A DNA stretch of 64,000 nucleotides from Gordius sp. MW1 (GCA_964036665.1 OZ038526.1:27528001-27592000), one strand, 5' to 3'; numbered from the stretch's first letter, positions 24,566 through 36,339 are shown. Translations and numbers: made by a program. The notes: generated by a model not told the origin, from the sequence alone.

Positions 24566-25997
24566 TAGGGGCCTGCACGGGCTGCCCGAGGCCCGGAAAA
24601 GCCCGGGCCTTAAATTTTGAAACTTTAAAATTTCCTCCGGGCCTAATTCATAAAATATAGGCCCGGCCCGGAATAATTTAGAAGTCGTAGCCTAGGTAGT
24701 TCTTTGTTCTGTTTAAACAATAATTACAAAAAATTAAAAAAGGAATTCGAAATCTTATTTATACTTGATAGTTATTTTAAATATACAAGACGAAAATAAT
24801 TAAGCTGTTTTCATCTTTCCGCAAATTAGTTATTTTCTTCAATCACTAAATTTTAATTTTATAAGCATACCCAAAATAGAAAAATATCACTTTACATAGA
24901 GAATGGGGGGGGGGGGGGTTCAACTTCAAAAAATTTTTCCAATATTTCTGCTAACATTTTAGGTCAACTAATTATTTAATATTTTCATTTTCTGTACTTA
25001 TCCATTAAACTTTAACATAAATAATTAAACTATAAGTAATATATTTTCATATGCATTAACCTTATATATATGCCGAGATTTTATTACGTAAACATTCTAG
25101 ATTTATAATGAAAAAGATAATAACCCGTTGTACGGGTACCGAAACTAAATAAAAGCTAAACTCTAATTTATGCCATATAGGCGAACTTTAAATTAGAGAC
25201 TATATTAATTTAAACAATTTTGATACTGAAGAATGAAAATAAGTTAATGGTTTGGGACCATAATAAATCATCGAATTTGCAACATGCAATCATCGTTCAA
25301 GTTTGCCTTATATAATAAACAAAGACTTACTAAAATATCGATATTTTATCATTTTCGCCTTTAATATTTTTATATTAAATCTTTGCATTTTTATGAATAA
25401 ATTCATTTATAGCGATATTTAGGAATTAAAAACTATGAAAAATAATCGAACAAATCTTAAAATTTTTTTCGAATTGAATTCGAATCATTATTTTAACATT
25501 GGACGACTCTCGAATCGAGCATTTTTTTAAATAAAAATATTGAATCCAAATGGAATACTAAAAATATTCGATTTGATTCGAAATCCAGAGGCGTAGTGGA
25601 AAGACCAGAGTGGTCAATTTCTAGCGCTTAGCTCCCTTGTTTTAAGATTTTTTCTACACCTACTTCATCTGCCTCGAGTAGGTGTTTTTAGTCAGCGGGC
25701 CGGATTTATGAAGACCGGAGAACAAATTTAAACGCGGAAATTTTTGATGCGTGTGTTTTTTTTGAATCAAAATAGTTCCATTATCGATTTATAATTCTAT
25801 TATGTGCGTTTTATTTTTTTATTAAAAATTTTACCAAAATTGAGTTTGATTAAATTCCTGCAATTATAAAAATTCCGGGCCGGGCCCGGGCCTTATTTTT
25901 AAAGATTCTAAAATTTGGGCCCGGGCCAGGCCTATTTCCCCATTTTAAATTCCGGGCCCGGGGCGGGCCTTAAAAAAATTGATTTTGCAGGTCTCTA
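24566..25997. mobile_element. hAT-type non-autonomous element with GGCCCGG ends, inside the foldback left arm
   Basis: 1432 bp with a perfect 8-bp target duplication CTAGCAGG (24558-24565 and 25998-26005). Inverted ends are TAGGGGCCTGCA and TGCAGGTCTCTA; subterminal DNA repeats GGCCCGGGCC on both sides. No ORF. The interior is AT-rich with one 14-G run near 24906. Confidence 0.88.
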
Positions 25998-26214
25998 CTA
26001 GCAGGGGATTGGGTGGGGATTAGGAAAAAGCATTGTTACTTTTGACGGTCCCATTGTTTTACCATATTTTTTTTAAATTTGAACGTCAATTATCCCATAT
26101 TTGAATTAGAGATAGATAACTTATACATTTTAATTGATATAATTATATTCATCTTAATAACATTTTATAAGGTAGATGCTAATTGTGTTGTATTAAATAT
26201 TAAGTTAAATATAA

Positions 26215-26434
26215 TAATATGATTTTTTACCCTCTTTCTCACCAGGGGGGAGGGGGGTGATTTGCCCCCCCCCTCCCCATTATTTTTTACCCTCTTCTCA
26301 CACGAAGGGGGGGGGGGGGGGGAGGGGAGGGGGGTAATTTGCCCCGCCCTTTTATTTTTTACCCTCTTTCTCACCAGGGGGTGGGTGATTCCCCCCTTAT
26401 TTTTTACCCTCATTCTCATCAGGAGGGAGGGAGT
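26215..26434. repeat. GC-rich minisatellite, left arm of the foldback element
   Basis: About four to five head-to-tail units of ~45-55 bp on the pattern TTTTTTACCCTCTTTCTCAC, CAGGGGGG, GTGATTTGCCCCCC. It ends at the target duplication GAGGGAGT of the inserted hAT transposon. The same array resumes beyond that transposon at 30130. Confidence 0.8.
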
Positions 26435-26586
26435 CAGGGGCGTACGCAGGATTTTTCTGCGGGGAGGGTTTTTAAATCAGAATCATATTAATTTTACAAT
26501 TTATTTAAATACAAACACTTTCACAAAAAATATTTATTATAAACGTCATATCATATAATTTTATAAAATAAATAGTAGGGAAAAAA

Positions 26587-29500
26587 TTATTTGCGCGATT
26601 TAGATAAAAATTCATTGATTATATCTTGAGTGTCTGGAATTAAATCTCTATGAATATTCAACAAGGTCAAACCTATAAGCCTATATAAAATTAAGAGTTT
26701 TTAATAAAATGTATTTACCTCTCTTGCCCAGTTGTATTCCTCAAGTAAGTTTTAAGTCTTCTCAGCGTAGAAAAACTTCTTTCATTAGAACACGTTGTTA
26801 TTGGGAGTGTTGCTAAAATCTGGTATAACACTCTTATATTTGGATATAGAAGCAGCTTGGAATTATAATCCGACAATGCTTTTAGTGCATTAAAAGGCAG
26901 AACTTCAGGGTTACAATCTTTAAAAGATTGATACCAGAGTTTATCAGCCTCATAAATTTCTTGATTTCCATTCAAATCATCCCCATAAAAATTCGCTAAA
27001 TTCAAAAAGTTCGCCAGTTTAACTTCAGATAGCTTTACAGGTGGTTGTAGTAGTAAAGAATGAAATCCCATGAGAATTTGTTTATTCTCAAGAAACCTTG
27101 TGTCCATTTCTACCAAAAATGTGTCTAAGAATGCATTATACAGAGTTATTCTATAATAAGCCTCTGGGGTTTGTTGGACATTTCCTCTGGGAATCGAAAT
27201 CTCAAAGTCATATTGTTTTCCCATCAATGTGACATCTTTAAAAATCCTGGAAAACTCTACCTGAGAATTATTTCTAATTAATTTAATAGCTTCCACAACG
27301 TTTTCGGCCGCATTTATTGCCTGTGATAAGTCCAGGTTAATGCTTTGCAAATAAATGCTAAGATTTGAAGTATAAGCAAAGATTTGCTTTAGTGTGTGTA
27401 ATGATAACCAAAAATGGCCAGTTTTAAGTGCTGATACCAATAGCATGGCACCCGAAGAGGAATCATTGTCTGCCCCTTCACTAATCTGCTCAAGGGTTGT
27501 GATGATTGAATCTCTTAATTCAAAAAAGCGGGTTATTGCTTGATGCTTTTGAACCCATCTTGTTTCACAGAGAGTTTTTAATTTCAAATTTTTGGAATCT
27601 GAAGACTTTACAATTGAATCAAACAAATATTGCCTTTTAGGCGTTGATAAAAAATCATTCACCTTTTTAATAATCCCTATAAATTGGAAAAAATTAGATA
27701 TCAAAATTTAAAATATACCTATACAATTCCGGATATGTGAGATTTTGCAAGAATCGGCAATGCTTAAATTTAATACATGCGATGAACAGTGAATGTAGAT
27801 TGCAGTAGGATAGACATTTCTTATGTGAGTTTGCAATCCATTTTTTACACCACTCATTGCTGAAGCACCATCGTAACCTTGTCCTCTCAATTTTGTTGTA
27901 TTTATGTTCAATTCTTTTAAAGTCTTCAGGATCACTTCAGATAGGCCTTTTCCAGTCATATCATGTATATCAACATATAGCAAAAATTCCTCTTTCACAA
28001 CGATTGGTGTTGAATCCACATCTAAATATCTTACCACTAGAGCCATTTGTTCCCGAGTTGAGATATCTGTGGTTTCATCGACTAATATTGCAAAAAAGGG
28101 AGCAGCGTTTATTTTTTTTACAATCTGGGATTGTATCATATGTGATATTATAGAGATGATTTCATTTTGGATATGCGGGGAAAGATACGTTGCATTTTTA
28201 GGGCATTCTGTCAAAGCGTGGCATACTTTTTCGCTGTTTTCTGCTAAAAATATTAAAAGCTCACGGAAATTTCCTTCGTTCAGATTTTTCTTTCTTTGCA
28301 TATGAAGTGGCAACACACCATAATCAATATGACCTTTTTAAAAATTTAATTAAATGTTTATATTATATATTACCTCTAAGGGCAATCCCTTGTTTCCCAC
28401 AGAAAATGATTGTATCAATTATTATAGCGAGTGCCTCTCTTAATTTAAATTTGTTAATCCTATTTTCCTTTGATAATAGATCACATATAGAATCCTTTTT
28501 GTTCGCGTATATATTTTCAAGTGAAGTGAACATCTCAATTGAATGTTTGTGGTTTATTAGCAGAATGACGTTTAAAATCTTCCAAAGCATTTTTCCATTT
28601 TTGAAATGGACTTGTAATGAAGGCTTTTAACTCCTGATGAGATCCATATCCACCGGTCCTTTTGCCCATTACAACACAAAATTTGCAAAAAGCACCATCT
28701 AGAGGCATAGAGTAGGCCAACCATGGCCATTGTTTGAACCATGTATAGTTAAATTTGAGATTCCGTTTGCCCTTGGGAAAATCAAATTTTATATCTGACT
28801 TCCAGATTAAATCCATAAGTTTCATCTTCTGCATATCTTCTATATTTTTTTTTATAAAGTTCGATATATCATAATAATTAATATTGTTCATTAAAATATC
28901 AGGTGGTGATGTTGATGTACAAGAAGCTTGTTCCACATGAACTAAATCTAAAATTAAAATCTAACTATAATCATTTAAAAATCTTACCACTAGTACATCC
29001 TTTTTCCACATAAACTAAATCTAAAATTAACATATAACTATGCTCAGTTAAAAATCTTACCACTTGCAGATCCTTTTTCCACATGAACTAAATCTAAAAT
29101 TAACATCTAACTATGATCATTTAAAAATCTTACCACTTGCAGATCCTTTTTCCACATGAACTAAATCTAAAATTAACATCTAACTATGATCAGTTAAAAA
29201 TCTTACCACACTAGTACATCCTTTTTCCCCATGAACTAAATCGAAAATTAACATCTAATATGATCAGTTAAAAATCTTACCACTTGCAGATCCTTTTTCC
29301 ACATGAACTAAATCTAAAATTAACATCTAATATGATCAGTTAAAAATCTTACCACTTGCAGATCCTTTTTCCACATTAACTAAATCTAAAATTAACATAT
29401 AACTATGCTCAGTTAAAAATCTTACCACTTGCAGATCCTTTTTCCACAGGAACTAAATCTAAAATTAACATCTAACTATGATCATTTAAAAATCTTACCA

Positions 29501-29957
29501 CTTGCAGATCCTTTTTCCACATGAACTAAATCTAAAATTAACATCTAACTATGATCATTTAAAAATCTTACCACTTGCAGATCCTTTTTCCACATGAACT
29601 AAATCTAAAATTAACATCTAACTATGATCAGTTAAAAATCTTACCACACTAGTACATCCTTTTTCCCCATGAACTAAATCGAAAATTAACATCTAATATG
29701 ATCAGTTAAAAATCTTACCACTTGCAGATCCTTTTTCCACATGAACTAAATCTAAAATTAACATCTAATATGATCAGTTAAAAATCTTACCACTTGCAGA
29801 TCCTTTTTCCACATTAACTAAATCTAAAGTTAACATCTAACTATGATCATTTAAAAATCTTACCACTAGCAAATCCTTTTTCCACATGATTAACTTTTTT
29901 GACACAATATTTAAATATCGCGCCTTTTCTTTTATTCAAATTGATAGAGGAATTCAT
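26587..29957 (-). CDS. hAT transposase (TTF-type zinc finger, DUF4371, hAT dimerisation), multi-exon, one frameshift
   Basis: Cut-and-paste transposase. Exons on the minus strand: 29957-29864 (ATG, opening MNSSINLNKRKG, ending NHVEKGFAS), an optional micro-exon array, 28947-28374, 28333-27719, 27676-26719 and 26680-26587 (stop). The last three introns are 40, 42 and 38 nt, all GT..AG and in phase. The domains in order are a zinc-finger-like block (FCKFCVVMGKRTGG), NEGNFRELLIF, the first catalytic region ILVDETTDIS, the GQGYDGASAMSG region with SSHVLNL, and the C-terminal dimerisation region SNERSFSTLRRLKTYL ending near LNIHRDLIPDTQ. A single-base frameshift near 28545-28560 splits exon 28947-28374. 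It is otherwise intact, so recent decay or an assembly error is possible. The family resembles ZMYM1-like hAT proteins. Confidence 0.85.
28948..29863 (-). repeat. Tandem array of 33-nt micro-exons with 40-nt introns
   Basis: Twelve units with a 72-74-bp period lie between transposase exons 29957-29864 and 28947-28374. On the minus strand each unit reads acceptor (GTTAATTTTAG), exon of 33 nt, donor (GTAAGATTTTT). Intact micro-exons: 28988-29020, 29061-29093, 29134-29166, 29281-29313, 29353-29385, 29426-29458, 29499-29531, 29572-29604, 29719-29751, 29791-29823. Each starts and ends in phase 1 and encodes a version of DLVHVEKGSAS. Units at 29207-29241 and 29645-29679 are 35 nt long and their acceptor AG is mutated to CG. 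The upstream exon ends, and the downstream exon begins, with the same motif. Skipping the whole array also keeps the frame. Actual inclusion is not demonstrated by DNA alone. Confidence 0.85.
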
Positions 29958-30129
29958 ATGAAATGCATACGTTTTATAAACACAAGGAAAATTTAGGAAA
30001 AATATATTAACGCCTAAAAATACTTAATGGTTGTTGAAAATAAGAGCTCTCCATAGTTAATTAAATAGCACTCATTTTATAATATTTACTATATAATGCT
30101 AAAACCCCCCCCCCTTGCGTACGCCACTG

Positions 30130-30850
30130 GAGGGAGTTAATTTGCCCCCACCTCATTATTTTTTACTTTCTTTCTCACGTGGGAGGGGGGTGATTTGCCC
30201 CCCCCCCTTATTTTTTACCCTCTTTCTAACCAGGGGGGAGGGGGGGATCTGCCCCTCATAATTATTTTTTACCCTCTTTCTCACGCGGAGAAGGAGGGGG
30301 GTGATTTGCCCCCCCCCCACCCCCTTATATTTTACCTTCTTTCTCACACTGAGGGGAGGGGGGAGGGAGGTGATTTGCTCCCGCCCCCTTTGTTTTTTAC
30401 CCTCTTTCTCACCAGGGGGTAGGGGGTGATTTCCCCCCCCCCTTATTTTTTACCCTCCTTCTCACCAGGGGGTAGGGGGTGATTTGCCCCCCCCCTTATT
30501 TTTACCATTTTTCTTACCAGGGGGGAGGGGGGATTTGCCCCCCCCCCCCCAATAAAAATAATAAGGGGGGGCAAATCACCCCCTCCCTGTGAGATAGAGG
30601 GTAAAAAATAATAAGAGGTGGGGGCAAATCACCCCCCTCCCACCTGGTGAGAAAGAGGGTAAAAAATAATGGGGCGGGGGGCAAATCTCCCCCCCCCCCC
30701 CCTCCCCCTTTCCCCCTGGTGAGAAAGAGGGTAAAAAATAATGGGGGGGGGCAAATCACCCCCCTCCCCCGTATGAGAAAGAGGGTAAAAAATCAGGGGG
30801 GGGGGCAAATCACCCCCTCTCCCCTGGTGAGAAAGAGGGTAAAAAATCAT
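30130..30850. repeat. GC-rich minisatellite with an orientation switch, right arm of the foldback element
   Basis: About 15 units of ~45-55 bp. Up to ~30545 they read TTATTTTTTACCCTCTTTCT then GTGATTTGCCCCC; beyond ~30560 they run as the reverse complement (GGCAAATCACCCCC then GAAAGAGGGTAAAAAAT). The array is therefore an inverted pair centred near 30550 (CCCCCCCAATAAAAATAATA). The tracts of C and G vary greatly in length. Confidence 0.8.
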
Positions 30851-31120
30851 ATTATTTATTTAACTTAATATTTAATACAACACAATTAGCATCTACCTTA
30901 CAAAAAATCTATTAAATTTAAGATGAATATAATTATATCAATTTAAATGCATTAGTTATCTATCTCTAATTCAAATATGTGATAATTGACGCAATATAAT
31001 ATTGATGATTGACGGTTTTATCCTTCAATAAGAACTATTTCAACAATTTTGATGAAAATAATAAATGACGTATGATTGACGTGTTTGACGTTCACTATTT
31101 TACAACGCTCGCTGAATCAA

Positions 31121-32269
31121 ATATTACACGACACCGGTATTCCATAGTGCTGGGATAAAACGTCCACAAGCAATGAAATATCCTTTTTATCCCTAATTTA
31201 CAGTGCGAGATTTCTTCAATTAAATATAAAGTCCATGAATCAGTCGATCCGAAGGCAAAAGCAAAAAGCTATCACAAGATGACAGGAGAAAAATGCATTA
31301 ATTTTGGCTAATTCTAGAAAGCGTTTGAAAATTATGTAGGCTAAATAAATGATCAAATTGTAAGTCGTTCCTATAGATTGTTCTGCTTAGACGCTGACCT
31401 TTGATTAAGAGATAAAGTAGATCGCCGCCTCGACATCCAAATTAAAGAATGTTGCATCTATCAGCATTGTTACATCTCACGACTTATTGATTATTTTACT
31501 AGCCAAATCACTAAGGACATCAAGTCTTCTCGATAAAGGGGGAGGTGTCAAGGGCTTGCTAAGGGGGGAGCAGCTGCCCCCTCTAAATCCCAAATTTAGG
31601 GCTATATTATATGTCCATAGGGTTTTAGCTGCTAGTTCGAGTCTTTAGTCGTAAACGCCTATGGGGTAAGTGGTTCTTATGATTAAATTTGCGGGATTAC
31701 TTAGCCCACTGTTAGATTGATAGAATTTATTTCATTTATATCCAAAGTGACAATAAGTAAGTTCAATAATTTTATTGGTGTTGATGAACGTATAAATAAT
31801 GGCGTACCAATAATTCCGAAATACAATGCACGTAATACAGGACACGGGGGGAGGAAGAAAACACCAAAACTAGAAATGATTATTTTGGGGAAGACTTTTC
31901 AATCCGAGAAATTAATGCAAGAGTTGGGAAAATCTAGATTCTGGTGTGTATTGATTTTCATGGGGCCTATATAGGTTTGCTTTTCTTGGCGTCGTTAACT
32001 TTTTTCCCAACCTTTGACCTCCTTCTTCGTTCCAATCCTTAATTTATTACCCATCCCTCTCAAGGTTTTCTGGCTTCTTTGGCCCCTTTTTGTTCCAAAC
32101 CGTTTGGGATCCTAATTTATTACCCAGCTGTTCTCAAGGGTACGTTCCTTTTAAGTCTCTGTTTTATTATTCCAATCAAAGCTCCCAAGGACACGTTCCT
32201 TTTATGTCTCGAGCCTCGTTGCTCGAAGTAACTCCGCCAGTTTATATTCCCTGTCTTGACGGGTTTTAT
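31121..32269. other. Gene-free interval
   Basis: A G-rich MITE arm fragment (GCTAAGGGGGGAGCAGCTGC, ~31556-31590) is visible. The 31990-32270 part is unusually T/C-rich and has an imperfect internal duplication (CAATCCTTAATTTATTACCC / GATCCTAATTTATTACCC; ACGTTCCTTTTA twice). An open frame at 31717-31974 has no recognisable features. Confidence 0.4.
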
Positions 32270-32277
32270 GTTCTTCC

Positions 32278-32552
32278 CATAGACTAATAGACTGCTCATC
32301 TCTATATTCACGCATCAAAAGTGTTGCCAAAAACAACCGCCATTTTAATAAGTGAAGTAGAGTTGGTATAGCGATGGATAACATTGGACAATAATCATTG
32401 ATCTTATAACATGAAACAACCCATTTTGATCATTATAGCGATTTTAAAAATTTATCAAACCATACTGGCCAAAATTCATGTTTCACTTATTAAAATGGCT
32501 GCCAAAATGGGGTACACTTTTTAAAAGGGAATGAGCAGTCTATTAGTCTATG
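32278..32552. mobile_element. 275-bp MITE with exact ends
   Basis: Terminal inverted repeats CATAGACTAATAGACTGCTC are perfect for at least 20 bp. The flanking 8-bp duplication GTTCTTCC is also perfect (32270-32277 and 32553-32560), indicating a hAT-type, relatively young insertion. It is non-coding; the arms also share TTTTAATAAGTGAA-like matches. Confidence 0.9.
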
Positions 32553-32560
32553 GTTCTTCC

Positions 32561-33796
32561 CGGAATTTATTACCTTCCCTCCGTAACCTCGTTCCGTATC
32601 CAGGATACGACATTCACGTTGTAATATTATTTTCTTGTGGTATCCATCACACTTCAGTAATTTTTAAATAAGCATTCGCCACGCATCAATGATTTTTATA
32701 TATGCACGCGCTTCCACATCATTTTTTTCCACCATACACATACATATATTATGTTTTTTCGAACCATGATGATATAATCTAAAAATGATTGCTTCGCGGA
32801 ACCTTTCCAAGTTTTATTATACTAAATCAAATAAAGTCACAATCCATTTATTCTCTCTAAATCCTTCTCGATCTCACCATCCTTATTTTGCCACCCCTCC
32901 AAATATCCCTCGGATTGATTCCTTTTCCCTCCATACTGATAAGAATTAACAATTAAAAAACGGGTGGCTTTTTGGAAGAAATAAAACCCGTTTGAAACTG
33001 ATGATTCTATAACATGATTTTATTATTTAACATTTTCCACACATCAAATAGATTGTTTTAATATTGACAAAAGACATTAAGGCACCAAAATATATATTAT
33101 ATTGTTTATTCAATCCATTAATGTAAATGTCTACAATGACATTCACCAAAATGAAGAAGAATATTTTTTGTAAAGGGTCCAGGCTAGGCCCGAGCAACTG
33201 GGCCCGAGCTTTGCAAAATATTAGCAGAGTCTCGCTCGAATAATTTGATCTTTTTTATATGCCGAAACGCGACAAATCTTTCTACCCGTGGCCAATTAAG
33301 CCCGAAAGGCCATTACATGTCTCTAGCTCAAACAATGGCCATGCTTGGCATATTTAAAAAAATTAATAGCACCTCTTGGCAAGTTGCGTCCTTGAATGAA
33401 AAACCACATGCGGAATTCGGTCACAAAATTTAAATAATTTAACTGCTAATAATTTTTCTAAGTACAAACCTATTGCTGAAGATATTATTGATGCTTTTTA
33501 TCAAAACCCATTGTAAATATTTCTTAAATTATTATGGCTTAATCGTAATTTTTAACACAAAAGAAACCCCTCCCCCCGCCTGGGCAATTCTATCTGTGCC
33601 ACTGATGTATGAAATCATAATAAAATTTTGTATAAAGTGTTATTTATCAAAAATGTTTGAAACCGTCCCTCCCTTTGAGACATTTTTACTTTCGTCACTG
33701 AAAACATTCCTCATCCTATTTTAGCTTTTAACGACAAATTACTAAATTTAATGAAAAAATTTCGTTTTATCCTTGAACTTATTTAAATTTGGGAGA
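32561..33796. other. Gene-free interval
   Basis: AT-rich. A GGCCCGAGC fragment (33183-33215) resembles subterminal repeats of the GGCCCGG hAT elements. Short open frames here show no recognisable domain. Confidence 0.4.
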
Positions 33797-33804
33797 GTTA
33801 TAGA

Positions 33805-35271
33805 TAGTGTTTCGATCTCGTCTCGGTCTCGAAAACAAAATCTCGTCTCGTCTCGGGAGCGATTATGAAAATCTCGATCTCGTCTCGGTCTGGAAAAATC
33901 TCGGTCTCGTCTCGTCTCGACTTTTAAAAAAAAATATATACGGTATAAAAATTTGTCCTGTTTTATTAAAAATATTGAATAAGTGTTAAAAAATAGCAAA
34001 CTTTTATATTTTTGGAAAAACTTTAATACACAAACTTTTTAAAGATTTAGCGGGACACGACATCTCACTGACAATATAAAGATATGAATTAATTTATAAA
34101 GATAACATTTTGTATAAAAAGTGCAGACGTTCTAGCAAATTATAACATTTGTAACAAATTCACTGTGTCTGTCAACTACAAATAGACTTAGAAAATTATA
34201 AGTTCGCTTATAGTTGACTTAGTTGGATAATTGAGCAATTAGAGACCCTTTATTAACCCTTGCTAAAGCTTTAAAGTTGATATTACCATCAAAAGCCCAT
34301 AGTGTTTATTGCATGTATACTATAGCGCTATAAACCACAAAGTGCGAGTGACTTTTATTGATATTTTTATTATTTACAGAATTGATAACTAGTTGCACAA
34401 ATTCAAACGTTGTAAAAACAACAATAAAAGCAGCATTATTATAAGATAAAGAACATAAAATTTTAAACTTTAATTAAAGTGCACGTATTTAAATGCATAC
34501 CAAAACTCATTATATTCAAATTTATATTCCAAATGATTACCTTACAGTTCTAACTAACTTTGCCATTAAATAGTTATTTATTAAAAACAGTAAAGGTTCG
34601 TGTATATTTTATATTGCACAATTATAGAAATTATAGTAAATTTGAATGCACTTAGTTTAAGCATAAAAACTTCTCGGAAACTCATGATTTAAGATTTAAT
34701 CGATTACGGTGTCATTAAATAATTGTACTCTTGAAATCGTTAGGGGTTGCTCAAAAATCTCGAGCCACCTTAGCTTAACTTGTATAATTATTCAAACTGA
34801 TTGGCCACCATTTTATAATTACCGCATCATGCAGGATGATTAACTGCGAAATACAATATGCTTTAGTAATATTTAATATTCCATCAGAACTCATTCTAAG
34901 ATTAAAATATTGTAATATTTAATATGGATACTTATATGTGAGAAATATATTATAAAATTATTCACATACCCTCAGGGTCACCATATTAAGGTAAATGATT
35001 GCCAAATTTTAAATTTTTTGCAAAAATGTATAATACTTACTACACTTAGGAATTTTTTAGTATTAAATATATTCCGTACATATTGATTTACACTTAATAC
35101 CTTTAATGTAAATCATGTAAATTAAAATACACAATAATTTACTAAAATCTAACGATCAATTAAAAGTCGAGATCTCGCCGAAAAAATCTCGTATTGTCCC
35201 GTCTCTACATCAAAATTCTTGTACCGAGATGAGACGAGACTGAAATTTTTCTCGGTTTTTCCGCATCACTA
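33805..35271. mobile_element. hAT-type non-autonomous element with CTCGTCTCGG subterminal repeats
   Basis: 1467 bp with ends TAGTGTTTCGATC and CCGCATCACTA. Flanks GTTATAGA and GTCATAGA (33797-33804, 35272-35279) match at 7 of 8. The left subterminal region repeats TCTCGTCTCGGTCTCG and the right carries the inverted GAGATGAGACGAGAC. The interior is AT-rich with no ORF. Confidence 0.82.
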
Positions 35272-35279
35272 GTCATAGA

Positions 35280-36212
35280 CTAGGATTATACAATAAGCTA
35301 TAAAAGAGTTTTTTATTTTAGTGGAGAGTCTGTCATTTGTGGGCGCATAAGTCAGATTGTCATCTTAACCCGTATTTTGTTAAATACAACTAATACTACA
35401 TTTGCATTCTATGTATTATTTTTATCGAAAAAGCAACTTTCTTAGCGGTTTTTATTGGCATACACTACAAAAGTAAGAAAAGCATAAAGGTTTTTGTATC
35501 CCTCGTCCAAGACTATGACTAACCCAGGACATTTTAAAATTTGTTGAAATACTGTTATACTCAATTTATAAAAGAATAATATTTTTTAATTTTTCTTTAT
35601 AGTAAATGTAGACGTAAAAATGTTTTGACAAAAATGTTACAAAAATAATTTTTCTTATTTTTAACGAGATTCCATTTTTAATGGCTATTAGAGCCCCGGT
35701 GTTCCCTCAATCTTAATTAATATTTTGAAAATATAAGTTAAAAGGAATTTCGTGAATACTGGAATAAACTAATTTTTTTTTGTGATCTTGGTCTTGTGAA
35801 ATAATAAATTTGTATTCCCTGAACTGAACTGATATTCCCTGAACGGAACAGGAATTATTAGTCTCCGCCCTTAAAGAGTTTATTAAAGTAAGTCGCAAAA
35901 ATCTGATTTTTTAACAAATATTCTGCCCGACATTTGCTGAAATAGGTGCATAGTTTTTAATTATGTCTTTATTAAACCTCTTAATTATTATTCAATGCGC
36001 CTTAATTTTTTTTAAATTGAATACTGATAATTATTATTTTTTATTACTAATAGTTTTATGTCACGAAGCGTCATTGAAATTGTATGTTTGCCTTTACTAC
36101 GCAATAATCAATACGTTATATATTCATTATAATGTTTTCATGTTTTTGCCTTAAAAAAATAAAAAAAAGACAATTTAATTACTTAATTTTTCTTAAAAAA
36201 ATTTGGTTTGAA
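35280..36212. other. Gene-free AT-rich interval
   Basis: A local duplication CTGAACTGAACTGATATTCCC (first 20 bases considered) is visible near 35820. Nothing else is recognised. Confidence 0.3.
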
Positions 36213-36339
36213 CATGGGCGTAACGAAGGGGGTGGGCAGGGAGGGGCGGCTGCCCATATGGCTAAAATTGAAAAAAGGATCATTCCCCCCCCCCAAATTA
36301 TCATTGCCCCCCTATAATCTCAATGCTGGCTACCCCCAA
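36213..36339. mobile_element. CATGGGCGTA MITE, diverged
   Basis: Starts CATGGGCGTAACGAAGGGGG and ends ATGCTGGCTACCCCC, with a CCCCCCCCC arm. It belongs to the prolific MITE family of the window but is shorter and degraded at the right end. Confidence 0.6.

Larger units (their letters stand above)
26435..30129 (-). mobile_element. Nearly complete hAT transposon (3695 bp)
   Basis: Flanked by a perfect 8-bp duplication GAGGGAGT (26427-26434 and 30130-30137). Terminal inverted repeats are CAGGGGCGTACGCAGG and CCTTGCGTACGCCACTG. It encodes a multi-exon transposase on the minus strand and, in the region of its first intron, a tandem array of micro-exon units. It is the best preserved autonomous-type element in the window. 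Confidence 0.92.
24455..31120. mobile_element. Old foldback element hosting two later insertions
   Basis: The outermost inverted match is TTGTAAAATAGCGAACGTC (~24474) against GACGTTCACTATTTTACAA (~31087). It continues inward through AATTAGAGATAGATAACT (~26104), GTAGATGCTAATTGTGTTGT and the start of a GC-rich minisatellite, mirrored at 30840-31000. Once the two inserted elements are removed, the arms (24455-24565 plus 26006-26434, and 30130-31120) face each other. No coding sequence of its own is seen. The exact outer ends and target duplication were not resolved. Confidence 0.7.

Noticed and set aside
28948..29863. A CRISPR-like repeat array
   Set aside because: Repeat and spacer are equally conserved, the host is eukaryotic, and each unit contains splice sites in frame with the flanking exons.
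26165..30868. Proline/lysine-rich proteins such as KRVKNKGGG... and PPPPLIFYPLSH...
   Set aside because: These frames are translations of the GC-rich minisatellite in several frames and strands, with no gene structure.
31717..31974. An 85-codon frame with mixed composition
   Set aside because: No recognisable family, no exon signals at the ends, and neighbouring transposon debris. It could not be supported as a gene.
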